64,000 bases of DNA from Marinobacter subterrani (lineage in GTDB: Bacteria > Pseudomonadota > Gammaproteobacteria > Pseudomonadales > Oleiphilaceae): positions 1 to 64,000 of the forward strand of contig NZ_LFBU01000002.1 of the NCBI RefSeq assembly GCF_001045555.1, written 5' to 3'. Each line of letters begins with the position of its first letter. The stretch's first letter is position 1. This document shows positions 17,000 to 24,741 of this stretch, one piece after another. The notes below the pieces were generated by a model. That model had not been told where the DNA came from and searched no databases. It saw only the letters and a list, made by a program, of their open reading frames with translations. The position numbers and the translations under genes were made by a program.

Positions 17000-18061
17000 A
17001 TGCCCTGGAACTCGCCGAGCTTAACCGAACTGGCCGAAGGCGTCCGGGCCGATATCCGGGGTCGGGTGTCGTCGGCACGTCCGGAGTTGCGCCGGTCGCT
17101 ACTGCGGGTGATTGCCGATGTGGATGCCGGTGTGGCTCATGGCCTTTATGGCTATCTGGCGTGGCTGGCCAAGCAACTGATGATCGACACTGCGGATGCG
17201 GAGTACCTGGAACGCTGGGCAGGCATCTGGCGGATCGAGCGGGAAGAGGCGGTGTCTGCCACTGGCCCGGTGCTGTTGACCGGCACCTCCGGCGCGCAGG
17301 TGTTGCAGGATACAGAGCTTGAGCATGACAGCGGTGCGGTCTACACGGTGGACGACACCGTGACTCTGGATGCTCAGGGCAATGCGGTGGCGCAACTCAC
17401 GGCTGTAGAGCCTGGTGCCTCCGGCAATCTGGATGCCGGCGCCACGCTGCGTTTTGTGGAACCGGTAAGCGGCGTGAATGCTGAGGCCACAGTAGATACA
17501 GAGGGGCTCACTGGCGGCGCCGATCAAGAGGACATTGAGCGGCTCCGGGAGCGACTGCTGGAGCGGATTCGCCGGCAGCCCCATGGGGGCAGCGAGGCGG
17601 ATTACATTGGCTGGGCCCTCGAGGCGCATCCGGATGTGACCCGGGCCTGGGTTTACCCGCATCAACCGGACGAAGGGGAGGTGTCCCTGCGCCTGGTGTG
17701 CGACGAACTGGCCAACATTATTCCCACCGATGCCGTCATACAGGCGGTCGAGACCTACATCGATGGGGAGCGTCCGGTGGCCGCCAGAGGGTTTTATGCT
17801 GTTAAACCAGTGGCCAAACCGTTAGATCCGAGCATCCGTCTAACGCCTGACACCCAGCAAGCCCGCGATCGGGTAAGTGCCGCACTCAAGGACTTTCTGA
17901 CCGATGTGGCCAAGCCTGGTGGCACTCTATATCGAGAGCAGCTATCCGGTGTCATCTACGTAGCCGCCGGAGACAGCCGCCATGAACTGGTGATGCCTGA
18001 CACGGATGTGGTGCATGCCATTAACGAAATCGCCGTTCTGGGGACACCGACATGGCTTTAA
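17000..18061 (+). CDS. Baseplate J-like protein (Mu gp47-like)
   Basis: The 353-residue protein matches the baseplate J family. The N-terminus has PWNSPSLTELAEGVRADIRGRV and KQLMIDTADAEYLERWAGIW. The core has LTAVEPGASGNLDAGATLRF and GGADQEDIERLRERLLERI followed by PHGGSEADYIGWALEAHPDV, all strongly conserved. It forms the baseplate wedge with gp48. It starts 3 nt after gp46 and overlaps the gp48 start by 10 nt. Confidence 0.92.
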   Translation: MPWNSPSLTELAEGVRADIRGRVSSARPELRRSLLRVIADVDAGVAHGLYGYLAWLAKQLMIDTADAEYLERWAGIWRIEREEAVSATGPVLLTGTSGAQVLQDTELEHDSGAVYTVDDTVTLDAQGNAVAQLTAVEPGASGNLDAGATLRFVEPVSGVNAEATVDTEGLTGGADQEDIERLRERLLERIRRQPHGGSEADYIGWALEAHPDVTRAWVYPHQPDEGEVSLRLVCDELANIIPTDAVIQAVETYIDGERPVAARGFYAVKPVAKPLDPSIRLTPDTQQARDRVSAALKDFLTDVAKPGGTLYREQLSGVIYVAAGDSRHELVMPDTDVVHAINEIAVLGTPTWL

Positions 18062-18639
18062 GCCGTGACCAGTATAAAGACCTGATGAATCAGCTGGCTC
18101 CGCCCGGGGCAGCTCTGCCGCAAGCGCCCGAGAGCCTTTGGCAGCAACTTCTGGCTGCTCGGGCTGGCGCGTTCGAACGATTGGACGGTCGGGCGGATGT
18201 GCTGATCAACGAGGCGGATCCGCGTACCGCCTATGAGCTGCTCAGCGACTGGGAGCGAGTGGCCGGCTTGCCTGATCCTTGTGTCGACCGTGAGCAGACC
18301 ATCGCAGAGCGTCGAGCGGCCCTGTTGCGAGTGTTCACGAGTACCGGCGGTGCCAGCCGCAAGTACTTTCAGGAACTGGCGGCGGATCTCGGTTACGCCG
18401 TTGCGGTGGAAGACTACACCGCGCATACCGTTGGCGACCCGGTTGACAAGCCGATCTATGGCATCGCCTGGCGATGGGCTTTCACCGTGCGCAGCGCCGA
18501 GGAAACCGTGATCTATCACTCCGTCATCGGCAACGTCGGCGAGGCCCTTGCCACGTGGGGCAACGACCGCTTGGAGTGTGTTATTGAGCGCCTGAAGCCG
18601 GCGCATACCCGTGTTCTATTTGCTTATGGAGAGGACTGA
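18052..18639 (+). CDS. Baseplate protein gp48 (DUF2313 / YmfQ-like)
   Basis: The 195-residue protein has the DUF2313 pattern: YKDLMNQLAPPGAALPQAPES near the N-terminus, DPRTAYELLSDWERVAGLPDPC and RRAALLRVFTSTGGASRKYF. It helps set the tail fibres on the wedge. It overlaps gp47 by 10 nt and shares one base with the tail-fibre start (TGATGG). Confidence 0.88.
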   Translation: MALSRDQYKDLMNQLAPPGAALPQAPESLWQQLLAARAGAFERLDGRADVLINEADPRTAYELLSDWERVAGLPDPCVDREQTIAERRAALLRVFTSTGGASRKYFQELAADLGYAVAVEDYTAHTVGDPVDKPIYGIAWRWAFTVRSAEETVIYHSVIGNVGEALATWGNDRLECVIERLKPAHTRVLFAYGED

Positions 18640-19586
18640 TGGTCGATAGAGTTTATGAGCGCAATGCAACGCAGTCGGCGCCGCAGGCTCCACAAACGCC
18701 CAGTGCAGGTTATCCGACCGATGGCAACCCCGCGCAGGGTATCCCCGCGACAATTCCGGGTGCTTACTGGTACCACATGATTCTGGAGAGCCTGGTGGCC
18801 TTGGTCTCGAAATCAGGCCAGCAACCGGATCACACGGACTTGCAACAGGTGGTCGAAGCTGTAAGTCGGCTTTCTGCCCGTGGTGTTACGACCGTTACCA
18901 GTGCGGACTCGCCGAAGTCCCTGACCGTGGCCGAGGCCGGGCTGGTGCTGGTGGATGCTAGTGCAGGCGATGTGACACTGAATTTGCCGGCCTCTGCTGG
19001 CAATAAGGGCCTGGGCTACACAATCGCCCGCACCGACAGCAGCGCCAACGCCGTGACGGTGACCCCGGACGGCACGAACCCGGACACCATCGAGGGTGCT
19101 GCCAGCCTGTCCCTGACCGTTTCCCGGCGCTTAGTGCTCATTGCGGACGGTGTGACCGACTGGACTGCGCCGGTGTTGGTGGCGACGGATGCCGAGGCTC
19201 AGGCCTTCGACGCCGGACGGTTGATCGATGGCGCAGCTTTGTTGGCAGCATTTAAAGGCGGGAACCAGAATCTGGCGGACAGTGGTTATCAGAGGCTTCC
19301 AGGTGGTCTGATCATTCAATGGGGTAAAGCAGCTACCGATAGTCAGGGCTTCATAGCAGCTTTCTTTCCGATCGCCTTCCCAAACGCGTTCTTGGGCGCA
19401 GTATTAACTGAGGCAAATGCGGATTCAGCTACTGGAGGACTTTGGGACACGGACACCGCGACTGTTTACGGAACCAACGGTAATAGCACTTTGACGGAAA
19501 TTCGAGGCGCGGGACGCAGGCTCGACCCTACAGGCCCTTCCAAGCAGGCAGGGATGGCTGTTCAATACTTCGCTTTCGGATACTAG
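18639..19586 (+). CDS. Tail fibre protein with gp53-like C-terminal domain
   Basis: This 315-residue protein starts with a conserved baseplate-attachment region (ATIPGAYWYHMILESLVALV). A beta-rich shaft follows, and the last ~100 residues (YQRLPGGLIIQWGKAATDSQG to the final VQYFAFGY) match the gp53-like C-terminal domain of tail fibres. Ending in an aromatic residue is typical for that trimeric tip. It is the likely host-receptor determinant. The last 200 nt are less GC-rich than the 5' part, compatible with exchange of receptor-binding tips. Confidence 0.82.
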   Translation: MVDRVYERNATQSAPQAPQTPSAGYPTDGNPAQGIPATIPGAYWYHMILESLVALVSKSGQQPDHTDLQQVVEAVSRLSARGVTTVTSADSPKSLTVAEAGLVLVDASAGDVTLNLPASAGNKGLGYTIARTDSSANAVTVTPDGTNPDTIEGAASLSLTVSRRLVLIADGVTDWTAPVLVATDAEAQAFDAGRLIDGAALLAAFKGGNQNLADSGYQRLPGGLIIQWGKAATDSQGFIAAFFPIAFPNAFLGAVLTEANADSATGGLWDTDTATVYGTNGNSTLTEIRGAGRRLDPTGPSKQAGMAVQYFAFGY

Positions 19587-19595
19587 GAGTCGTAT

Positions 19596-20174
19596 ATGGC
19601 ACTTTACTTTAGCAAGACTGCCGGTGGATTTTTCGATGACGCCATTCACGACAACCTGCCTGCCGACGTTGTCGAGATTTCATATGAAGATCACGCTACA
19701 TTGATCAACGGGCAGGCGGACGGAAGCACGATAAAGGTTGATTCAGATGGCAGGCCGTACTTGGAGTCGAAGCCGATACCCGTTTTGGCCGATCGGCGAA
19801 AATCAGCCAAGCAAGCCATCGACCGGGCTGCGGGACAAGCCCGCCAACGCTACGTAAGTGATGGCCAACTGGTGGAGCAGGAATATCGCCAGGCGCTGGA
19901 GGCCACAAAAGAGTGGCGTGCGGCCGGCAGTCCGGCAAATTCGGTGCCGGCAGATATTCAGGTGTGGGCAGACGCTGCAGGTATTTCTGCAGAGGAATCG
20001 GCCCAGAACATCGAAGCTACTGCCGCAGCCTGGACACAAGTTCTCAGTAACATCCGCCAGATCCGCCTATCTGGGAAAGCCGCTGTCGACGCGGCCACCG
20101 ACCAGTCATCCGCACATGACATGGAGGTGGTCGCCCAGCCTTATATAGACCAGCTAGAAGCCCTGAAACCATGA
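19596..20174 (+). CDS. Tail fibre assembly chaperone-like protein
   Basis: The 192-residue protein follows the fibre gene by 9 nt. It begins MALYFSKTAGGFFDDAIHD and LPADVVEISYEDHATLINGQADG, the usual N-terminus of fibre-assembly or tail-fibre attachment proteins. The second half is helical (RRKSAKQAIDRAAGQARQR) with a tryptophan-containing chaperone-like region. It probably folds or trimerises the fibre. The family is assigned from pattern and position. Confidence 0.7.
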   Translation: MALYFSKTAGGFFDDAIHDNLPADVVEISYEDHATLINGQADGSTIKVDSDGRPYLESKPIPVLADRRKSAKQAIDRAAGQARQRYVSDGQLVEQEYRQALEATKEWRAAGSPANSVPADIQVWADAAGISAEESAQNIEATAAAWTQVLSNIRQIRLSGKAAVDAATDQSSAHDMEVVAQPYIDQLEALKP

Positions 20175-20596
20175 TCACCCTGCAATTCTCCACCACCAAA
20201 GGCATCGGCAACCGGGTGATCCGCTGGGCCACCTGGTCGCCGTTCAGCCATGTGGACCTGGTTCTGGACGATGGCCGGCTGCTGGGCGCCACGGCCCGTT
20301 TCGGTGTCTCCGTGCGAGATCCCGAGCCGGTTAAGGCGTCTGTTCGCTTCCAGGTGGCTGCGCCTGCTGAGGTTGTTGAGGCCGCCCGCAGCCAGATTGG
20401 CCGGCCCTACGACTGGCCCGGCATCTTTGGATGGGGCTTTCGCCGTAACTGGCAGGAGCAAGACTCCTGGTTTTGTTCTGAGCTGATTGCCTGGGCTTTC
20501 CAACAGGCCGGGCATCCGTTGCTCCGTTTCGACAAGGTATGGAGGGTCACCCCCCGCGACATCCTATTGTCTCCACTGCTGGAAGCCATCGATTAA
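20171..20596 (+). CDS. Permuted NlpC/P60 (YiiX-like) cysteine peptidase-like protein
   Basis: This 141-residue protein has the catalytic layout of permuted papain-like amidases. A histidine lies near the N-terminus in WSPFSHVDLVL and the cysteine later in DSWFCSELIAWAF, with RPYDWPGIFGWGF between. Members cleave lipids, peptides or peptidoglycan. In Mu-like phages such proteins are found next to tail-fibre genes; a role in cell-wall passage or host modification is an inference. It overlaps the previous stop by 4 nt (ATGA). Confidence 0.75.
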   Translation: MITLQFSTTKGIGNRVIRWATWSPFSHVDLVLDDGRLLGATARFGVSVRDPEPVKASVRFQVAAPAEVVEAARSQIGRPYDWPGIFGWGFRRNWQEQDSWFCSELIAWAFQQAGHPLLRFDKVWRVTPRDILLSPLLEAID

Positions 20597-20743
20597 TTTT
20601 GAAGAAAAGAGAAAGCGACCCAATAGCGCTGCCACGCTAGAGGGCCACCAGAACACAGCGAGCTAGGCGCTGTGAACCAGCCAAGGCTTTCTCACCGCGA
20701 CGTCACGGCGCGAGAAAGCCTACCAGAAACAAGGTAGGTTCAC
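20597..20743 (+). promoter_or_regulatory. Structured leader upstream of com with four inverted repeats
   Basis: Four perfect inverted repeats lie in 147 nt: TAGCG/CGCTA (20624-20639), CACAGCG/CGCTGTG (20654-20674), GGCTTTCTC/GAGAAAGCC (20685-20720) and CCTACC/GGTAGG (20719-20738). The last one covers the com ribosome site AAGGTAGG (20731-20738). GAGAAAGC also occurs at 20609-20616 and could pair with GCTTTCTC (20686-20693) instead of 20712-20719. The third and fourth hairpins share bases 20719-20720. The layout suggests alternative RNA structures controlling com. In Mu the matching spot is the tightly regulated mom operon promoter and leader. Confidence 0.6.
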
Positions 20744-20932
20744 ATGCATAACATCCGTTGTGGTAGTTGCAACAGGCTGCTCGCTAAGGGTTTGTTTGAA
20801 CAACTAGAAATCAAATGCCCGCGCTGCGGGAAAATCAACGAGAGGACCGCGAGTCCCATGGAAAAGGATGTGAAGTACTCCCATTGCAAAACCTCTCGTA
20901 CCCTGGATCGGCGGCAAACGAAAACTCGCTGA
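20744..20932 (+). CDS. com: Com-like zinc-finger translational regulator
   Basis: The 62-residue protein has the Mu Com pattern MHNIRCGSCNRLLAKGLFEQ followed by LEIKCPRCGKINERT. Four cysteines at 6, 9, 25 and 28 form the zinc site. Mu Com, also 62 residues, binds mom mRNA and frees its translation start. Here the downstream overlapping gene is an adenine methyltransferase, so Com probably controls that. Its ribosome site AAGGTAGG can be masked by the CCTACC/GGTAGG hairpin. The C-terminal 20 residues are basic. Confidence 0.85.
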   Translation: MHNIRCGSCNRLLAKGLFEQLEIKCPRCGKINERTASPMEKDVKYSHCKTSRTLDRRQTKTR

Positions 20933-21689
20933 TCACATTATCCCGCTGTTCCCAGACCACAGCTGCTACGTAGAACCATTCTGCGGCGCAGCTGCACTGT
21001 TTTTCATGAAGGATCCTTCCAAGGTCGAGATCTTGAATGATGTGAATGGCGACTTGGTTAACCTTTACCGCGTGGTCAAGTACCACCTGGAGGAGCTGTA
21101 CAAACAGTTCAAGTGGCTGCTATCGAGTCGGCAGCACTGGGAGTGGATGAGCCAGACCCCGCCTGAGACCATGACGGACGTCCAGCGGGCTGCGCGCTTC
21201 CTATACCTGCAAAAGCAGGCGTTCGGTGGCAAGGTCGATGGTCAGTGCTTTGGAACAAGCGCCACCAGCCGTCCTCGGTGGAACATCTACACACTTGAGC
21301 ATGACCTGGCCGAGGCCCACTATCGGCTTTCGGGCACAACGATCGAGCACCTCGACTGGAAAAAGATAATCCAGAAGTACGACCGCCCCGGCACTCTGTT
21401 TTACCTAGACCCACCATACTGGCAAACCGAAGGATACGGAGTTCCTTTTGGGTTCGAGGAATATGAGTCTATGGCGTCTCTCGCCAAGTCAATCGATGGT
21501 GAGATGATCATAAGCATCAACGACCATCCTGATGTCAGATCGGCCTTCAGTGGCCTTCACGTTGTAGAGGTCGATTATCAGTACACTGTGGGTGGTTCAG
21601 ACAAGCCCTCAAGCTGCGTTGAGCTCATTTACGGAAGCTGGGAAAAGGCTCCGGTCCCGAGGGGGCAGGCTGGTCTATTTGAGCGGTGA
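20883..21689 (+). CDS. D12-class DNA N6-adenine methyltransferase in the mom position, atypical start
   Basis: The protein methylates adenine in DNA, probably protecting phage DNA from host restriction. Visible motifs are PWIGGKRKLADHI (AdoMet-binding motif I region), YVEPFCGAAALFF, ILNDVNGDLVNLY and the catalytic LDPPYW (about residue 175). These give a full-length Dam-like enzyme of about 268 residues. No ATG, GTG or TTG lies in frame between the stop at 20871-20873 and PWIGGK; ATT at 20883 is the only near-start that would give a normal N-terminus. ATG 21006 would delete motif I. Overlap with com is about 50 nt, as for com/mom in Mu. Frameshifting from com, or missing bases in the CCC run at 20880-20882, are alternatives. 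Confidence 0.78.
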   Translation: MAKPLVPWIGGKRKLADHIIPLFPDHSCYVEPFCGAAALFFMKDPSKVEILNDVNGDLVNLYRVVKYHLEELYKQFKWLLSSRQHWEWMSQTPPETMTDVQRAARFLYLQKQAFGGKVDGQCFGTSATSRPRWNIYTLEHDLAEAHYRLSGTTIEHLDWKKIIQKYDRPGTLFYLDPPYWQTEGYGVPFGFEEYESMASLAKSIDGEMIISINDHPDVRSAFSGLHVVEVDYQYTVGGSDKPSSCVELIYGSWEKAPVPRGQAGLFER

Positions 21690-21690
21690 T

Positions 21691-23922
21691 TTACCGTGGT
21701 TTGCGTGTGCCAAGTCCGGCGCCACTCGGTGCCAAATCCGGCGCGCGTTTACACATATCACTCTGGGCGAGGGCGAGATCATCCAGTTTGGTCTGCAGCT
21801 CGGTGTTGATGGTCTGCAGTTCCTCGTTCATCGACAGCATTTCCTCCTTGGAGGTGGTCAGCTCCTCATTGGCCGACTGCAACTCTTCGTTGGTGGACTG
21901 CAGCTCCTCGTTGGACGCCTGTAACTCCTCCCGGGACTCTTTTGCCTGCTGGCGCAGGCTGTCAATTTCCTGCTGATACTGCTGGCTCAGCGCGGCCTGG
22001 TCCGCCCTGGCGGCTGCCGCCGGGCTTCGGCGCCGGGAGGGAGCAGGGGCTGGCGCATCGCGGAACACCACCATGGTCATGCCTTTGATGGCATCAGGTT
22101 CACCCAGCGGCCGAATGATCACATCAACCGCCTGAGTGCCGGCCTCGGTCTGGACCGGCAGCCCCGTGAGCTCCACTGGTTCCTGTTGCCCGGATGCCTT
22201 CTTCAGGGCGCTGTACAGAGGTTCGCGCAGCCCTTCCCGGGCCATCGCGTGGATGTTCCAGTTGGCTTTTCCGGCGGCCGGTTCCAGATACTTGCCGGTG
22301 CGCCCGCTGATGTACACGATGTCAGCATTGGCATTGAGCACCACAGCAGCCGGCGCATAGCTCTGTAGCAACACATGATCCGCGGCGGACTGCAGAGTGT
22401 TTGTGGCCCCCTGTGGCGGCGTCTGGCTGGATGACACGGGCTGCTCCCTGGGTAAGGTGGACATCGGTGGGAAGGATTTTAGCAGGAAGTCCGAGTGGCG
22501 GGCGGATTGAAAAGGCTTGCACCGGTACAGCCGCATCTTCGGCTTCAATGGGGCAAACAGATGATTCAGCCGGCCGATGGTTTCCGAACTGCCCAGCATC
22601 AGTAATCCGTTGGGGCGAAGGCTGTAGTGGAACAGGGGCAGTATCCGCCGCTGCAATGCCAGGTCAAAATAGATCAGCAGGTTTCGGCAGGCAATCATAT
22701 CCAGCCTGGTGAACGGCGGGTCGAGAATGACATCGTGCCGGGCGAACAGGACCTTGTCCCGTATGGACGGCCTGATCTGGTAATACCGGTCATGCCTGGT
22801 GAAAAACCGTGCCAGCCTGGCCTCGGACACGGCGTTTTCAATGGAAAGTGGGTATTGCCCCCGGCGAGCCACGCTAATGGCTTCCGGGCTGATATCGGAG
22901 GCAAAAATCTGCAGGTCCGGTGCCCGGCCGGGCTCGGCCTGTTCCAGCGCCTCGGTAAAGGCAATCGCCAGCGAATAGGCCTCCTCCCCGGTTGAGCAAC
23001 CGGCCACCCATGCCCGCAGCGTGCCGTCGCGGGGCCGATGCGCGATCAGATCCGGCAGGCCGGTTTCAGTCAGGTAGTCCCAGGTGCCCGGGTCCCGGAA
23101 AAACTCGGTGACGCCAATCAGCAGTTCCCGGAATAGCAGCTGCACTTCCTGGGGGTTGTCTGCCAGGAACCGGGTGTAGTCGTCCAGCTCCGAAATGCCA
23201 TGGATGACCATGCGTCGTTCGATACGGCGGTTCAACGTTGTCGGCTTATAGAGGGAAAAGTCGTGCCGGGTGTGCTTCTGCAGCAGCTTGAGAATCGGCG
23301 CCAGCCGGACCAGCGAGTGGGTGGGGCCAGAGGGGCTTTGCCCGGGGCTGTCACCAGGCTCCGGAACCTGCCGGACATAGGCCAGAATCCGCGCCGGCAT
23401 CTCGCTGGCCGGTGCCACAATATCGGCGCAGCCGGCGGCGATGGCACTTTTGGGCATGGCATCAAACTGGGCCGATTCCGGGCTCTCAACCACCGAGAGC
23501 CCGCCGGTGGCCTTGATGGCCTGTAATCCGAGGGTGCCATCCGAGCCCATGCCGGAAAGCACAACGGCAATGGCGCGCTCGTTCCGGGCGCTGGCCAGGG
23601 ACGAAAACAGCACATTGATGGGCAGGCGCAGCCCGCGAACCTGGGCCGGCTCTTCCAGCTTCAGGGTCTCGTCGACCACTCGCAGTTCCCGGTTCGGCGG
23701 GATGACATAAACCGAATCCGCCCGCACCGGCATGTTCTGCTGTGCTTCGAACACCGGCATTTCGGTATACCGCTGCAGCAGCTCCGCCAGCATGGCCTTA
23801 TGGTTGGGGTCCAGATGCTGCACCACCAGAAACGCCATGCCGGTGTCGCTGGGTGTATTGCGAAAAAAGTCCTCGAGGGAAGCCAGGCCTCCGGCGGAGG
23901 CGCCAATACCAACGATATGCAT
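21691..23922 (-). CDS. CheB-CheR-PAS chemotaxis-type chimera, C-terminus truncated by the prophage
   Basis: The 743-residue product starts VGIGASAGGLASLEDFF, the CheB methylesterase domain (about 1-185; catalytic motifs GASAGG, QHLDPNH and LSGMGSDG). A CheR methyltransferase follows (about 215-470; VAGCSTGEEAYSLAIAF, RNLLIYFD), then a PAS-like region (about 535-640) and a glutamine/glutamate-rich coiled coil (about 660-720; LQASNEELQSTNEELQSANE). Native family members continue after LALAQSDM into another PAS and often a kinase; here 20 phage-encoded residues (CKRAPDLAP...) replace that. The missing 3' part should lie beyond the prophage left end. It overlaps the PAS gene upstream by ATGA. Confidence 0.88.
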   Translation of the reverse strand: MHIVGIGASAGGLASLEDFFRNTPSDTGMAFLVVQHLDPNHKAMLAELLQRYTEMPVFEAQQNMPVRADSVYVIPPNRELRVVDETLKLEEPAQVRGLRLPINVLFSSLASARNERAIAVVLSGMGSDGTLGLQAIKATGGLSVVESPESAQFDAMPKSAIAAGCADIVAPASEMPARILAYVRQVPEPGDSPGQSPSGPTHSLVRLAPILKLLQKHTRHDFSLYKPTTLNRRIERRMVIHGISELDDYTRFLADNPQEVQLLFRELLIGVTEFFRDPGTWDYLTETGLPDLIAHRPRDGTLRAWVAGCSTGEEAYSLAIAFTEALEQAEPGRAPDLQIFASDISPEAISVARRGQYPLSIENAVSEARLARFFTRHDRYYQIRPSIRDKVLFARHDVILDPPFTRLDMIACRNLLIYFDLALQRRILPLFHYSLRPNGLLMLGSSETIGRLNHLFAPLKPKMRLYRCKPFQSARHSDFLLKSFPPMSTLPREQPVSSSQTPPQGATNTLQSAADHVLLQSYAPAAVVLNANADIVYISGRTGKYLEPAAGKANWNIHAMAREGLREPLYSALKKASGQQEPVELTGLPVQTEAGTQAVDVIIRPLGEPDAIKGMTMVVFRDAPAPAPSRRRSPAAAARADQAALSQQYQQEIDSLRQQAKESREELQASNEELQSTNEELQSANEELTTSKEEMLSMNEELQTINTELQTKLDDLALAQSDMCKRAPDLAPSGAGLGTRKPR
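21707..21753 (+). repeat. Prophage right end with two transposase-binding-like repeats
   Basis: GTGCCAAGTCCGGCGC (21707-21722) and GTGCCAAATCCGGCGC (21729-21744) differ at one base and start exactly 22 bp apart, like adjacent MuA sites R1 and R2. The element most likely ends in TTTACA at 21753, giving TG on the other strand as in Mu. Host coding sequence resumes at 21754. An alternative end two bases further (ACACA) cannot be excluded. Confidence 0.78.
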
Positions 23923-24515
23923 CAGGGCGGCGCGGCGGCTTCGGTCAGTATCACCAGAATGCTGTCACCGGACTCTGCAGGCCGTGCATTCAGCATCAGG
24001 TACCGGTGGTCCGGGAGTGCAACCGGGTGCATTGCCGGGCTGTGCGCCTCCGGATGGCGGAGCAGCGTGTTCAGGGTCTTGTCCTGGCCCGGGGCCAGAA
24101 ACCCGGACAGGGCTTTACCGGCAAGTTCGGCAGCCGGTTGGCCGAACAGCTCGCCCGCAGCCTGGTTGCCTTCAATGATCTCGCCGTCATTGGCCATAGT
24201 CAGATAGGCAGCGGGCGCCTGCTCATAGAGCGATTTGTAATGCAGCAGCTCCTCGCTGAGTTCGTGCTCGTTTGCCTGGAGTTGTTCATAGAGAAGGTCG
24301 AGCTCTACCTGATAGGTCTGTAGCTCATGAAGTAGTTTGACCGCGTCAGCCGCGGATGCAGGCGAGCTGGCCCGCTCGTACAGCAGCTGCAGCGCGTCCA
24401 CGCTCAGGTTACCGCCGCGGTGAGGGGGTGGCACGCCGTGGTCGATCAGGTCTCTGGCACTGGCCCGCAGCCGCTCATGGCTGTGGGCATTCGGGTATCC
24501 GTCCGTGTGCTTCAT
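23922..24515 (-). CDS. PAS-domain protein coupled to the CheB/CheR chimera
   Basis: The 197-residue protein has an N-terminal helical part (LLHELQTYQVELDLLYEQLQ) and a PAS domain from about residue 88 (SLYEQAPAAYLTMANDGEIIEGNQAAGELFG). No output domain is present. Its stop overlaps the chimera start (ATGA), so both are probably translated together and it may act as a sensing subunit. GGAGG precedes the ATG at 24515. The ligand is unknown. Confidence 0.82.
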   Translation of the reverse strand: MKHTDGYPNAHSHERLRASARDLIDHGVPPPHRGGNLSVDALQLLYERASSPASAADAVKLLHELQTYQVELDLLYEQLQANEHELSEELLHYKSLYEQAPAAYLTMANDGEIIEGNQAAGELFGQPAAELAGKALSGFLAPGQDKTLNTLLRHPEAHSPAMHPVALPDHRYLMLNARPAESGDSILVILTEAAAPP

Positions 24516-24741
24516 TGGGCCTCCAGAATGCGCCGCCCGAACCTCGGGGTTGGGCCAGGTGAATTGAGTCTACTCCAGCTTCGGACACCCGAAAAGCCAG
24601 GGTTGGCGGTTTTTGATAAACAGCCGCCTGGTGTGTGCGTTAACGAACAGAAGATATGCAAGGTGGGGCCTAGTGTGTTTGTAACGGAATGTTGCCGGGC
24701 CGCCCAGGTTCGCGTAACGCCCCGGCATGAGGAGCACTGCC

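Larger units (their letters stand above)
1..21753 (+). mobile_element. Mu-like transposable prophage, late region and right end
   Basis: Gene content and order match the late half of phage Mu from gene 28 (terminase) through genes 29-48, tail fibre, fibre chaperone and com. The right boundary is placed at about 21753. There two 16-bp repeats 22 bp apart resemble MuA end-binding sites, and a host CheB/CheR chimera becomes non-homologous at the same point. The transposase, target-capture ATPase, repressor, lysis genes and left end lie before the window. Several head genes carry frameshifts, so the prophage may be defective unless these are sequence errors. Confidence 0.93.

Noticed and set aside
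21006..21689. Shorter methyltransferase from ATG 21006
   Set aside because: It would remove the PWIGGK and EPFCG motifs needed to bind the methyl donor, so it cannot be the functional start.
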